NCBI GenBank assembly: GCA_937941715.1
Contig: CALDGX010000095.1
Location: 1-5,358 of the forward strand
Direction: 5' to 3'
From: an uncultured Chloracidobacterium sp.
Lineage (GTDB): Bacteria; Acidobacteriota; Blastocatellia; Pyrinomonadales; Pyrinomonadaceae
Length of the DNA: 5,358 nt
This document shows, piece by piece, positions 5,270 to 5,358 of the stretch. Below the pieces are notes generated by a model that was not told the DNA's origin, did not search any database, and saw nothing but the letters and a program-made list of their open reading frames with translations. The number at the start of each line of letters is the position of its first letter. The stretch's first letter is position 1. The position numbers and the translations under genes were made by a program.

Positions 5270-5309
5270 GCGGTTTGAGTTTCCCGAACTCAAACCGCAC
5301 TTCCTTTTT
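5270..5309 (+). terminator. Intrinsic terminator of the phosphohexomutase-FtsB-like operon
   Basis: GCGGTTTGAGTT (5270-5281) and AACTCAAACCGC (5287-5298) form a perfect 12-pair stem with a TCCCG loop. A pyrimidine-rich stretch ending in five T (5305-5309) follows. It lies 104 bases after the FtsB-like stop codon. The T-run starts six bases after the stem, so termination may be imperfect. The minus strand has no comparable T-run directly after the stem, so plus-strand use is favoured. Confidence 0.75.
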
Positions 5310-5345
5310 AAAGGCCCAAACGCAAACAAATACTATTACTTCAAT

Positions 5346-5358
5346 ATCCGCTGCGGAT
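5346..5358. repeat. Perfect dyad ATCCGC-T-GCGGAT at the right edge
   Basis: ATCCGC (5346-5351) and GCGGAT (5353-5358) are exact inverted repeats around one T. The dyad ends at the last base of the window, so it may extend further. It could be an operator for the next gene or part of a longer repeat. No gene is visible in 5310-5358. Confidence 0.35.

Overview
The window looks like chromosomal DNA from a bacterium of moderate-to-high GC content. The protein styles suggest Acidobacteriota, perhaps a Blastocatellia/Pyrinomonadales-type lineage: a long Tes/MSS-like radical SAM protein, a compact phosphohexomutase and a FtsB-like protein with a basic tail. This is inference from protein character only. 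No rRNA, tRNA, CRISPR array or insertion sequence is visible.

Layout. The left third lies on the minus strand. It holds a two-gene toxin-antitoxin-type module (a DUF433 antitoxin-like gene overlapping a DUF5615 PIN-like gene by 4 nt), perhaps followed by a further gene that leaves the window at base 1. Upstream of the module, still on the minus strand, is a 679-residue radical SAM enzyme ending in a strong intrinsic terminator (655-687). That terminator insulates the module, which has its own candidate promoter. A 679-bp gene-free divergent region (2757-3435) follows; it is rich in short dyads and holds a candidate promoter and leader hairpins. The right part is on the plus strand: a phosphoglucomutase/phosphomannomutase family gene, then 26 nt later a small FtsB/DivIC-like division protein, closed by a perfect 12-bp-stem terminator (5270-5309).

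How the genes relate. The plus-strand pair looks like an operon joining sugar-phosphate interconversion (precursors for envelope or glycogen) with a septum-formation protein. The radical SAM protein is the most interesting gene. Its N-terminal CPxC...CPEHG metal site, CxxxCxxC cluster motif, and C-terminal Cys clusters resemble the family containing archaeal tetraether synthase (Tes, MJ0619) and bacterial membrane-spanning-lipid synthases. A role in joining lipid tails is therefore a reasonable but unproven hypothesis. The toxin-antitoxin-type pair is probably an independent accessory cassette.
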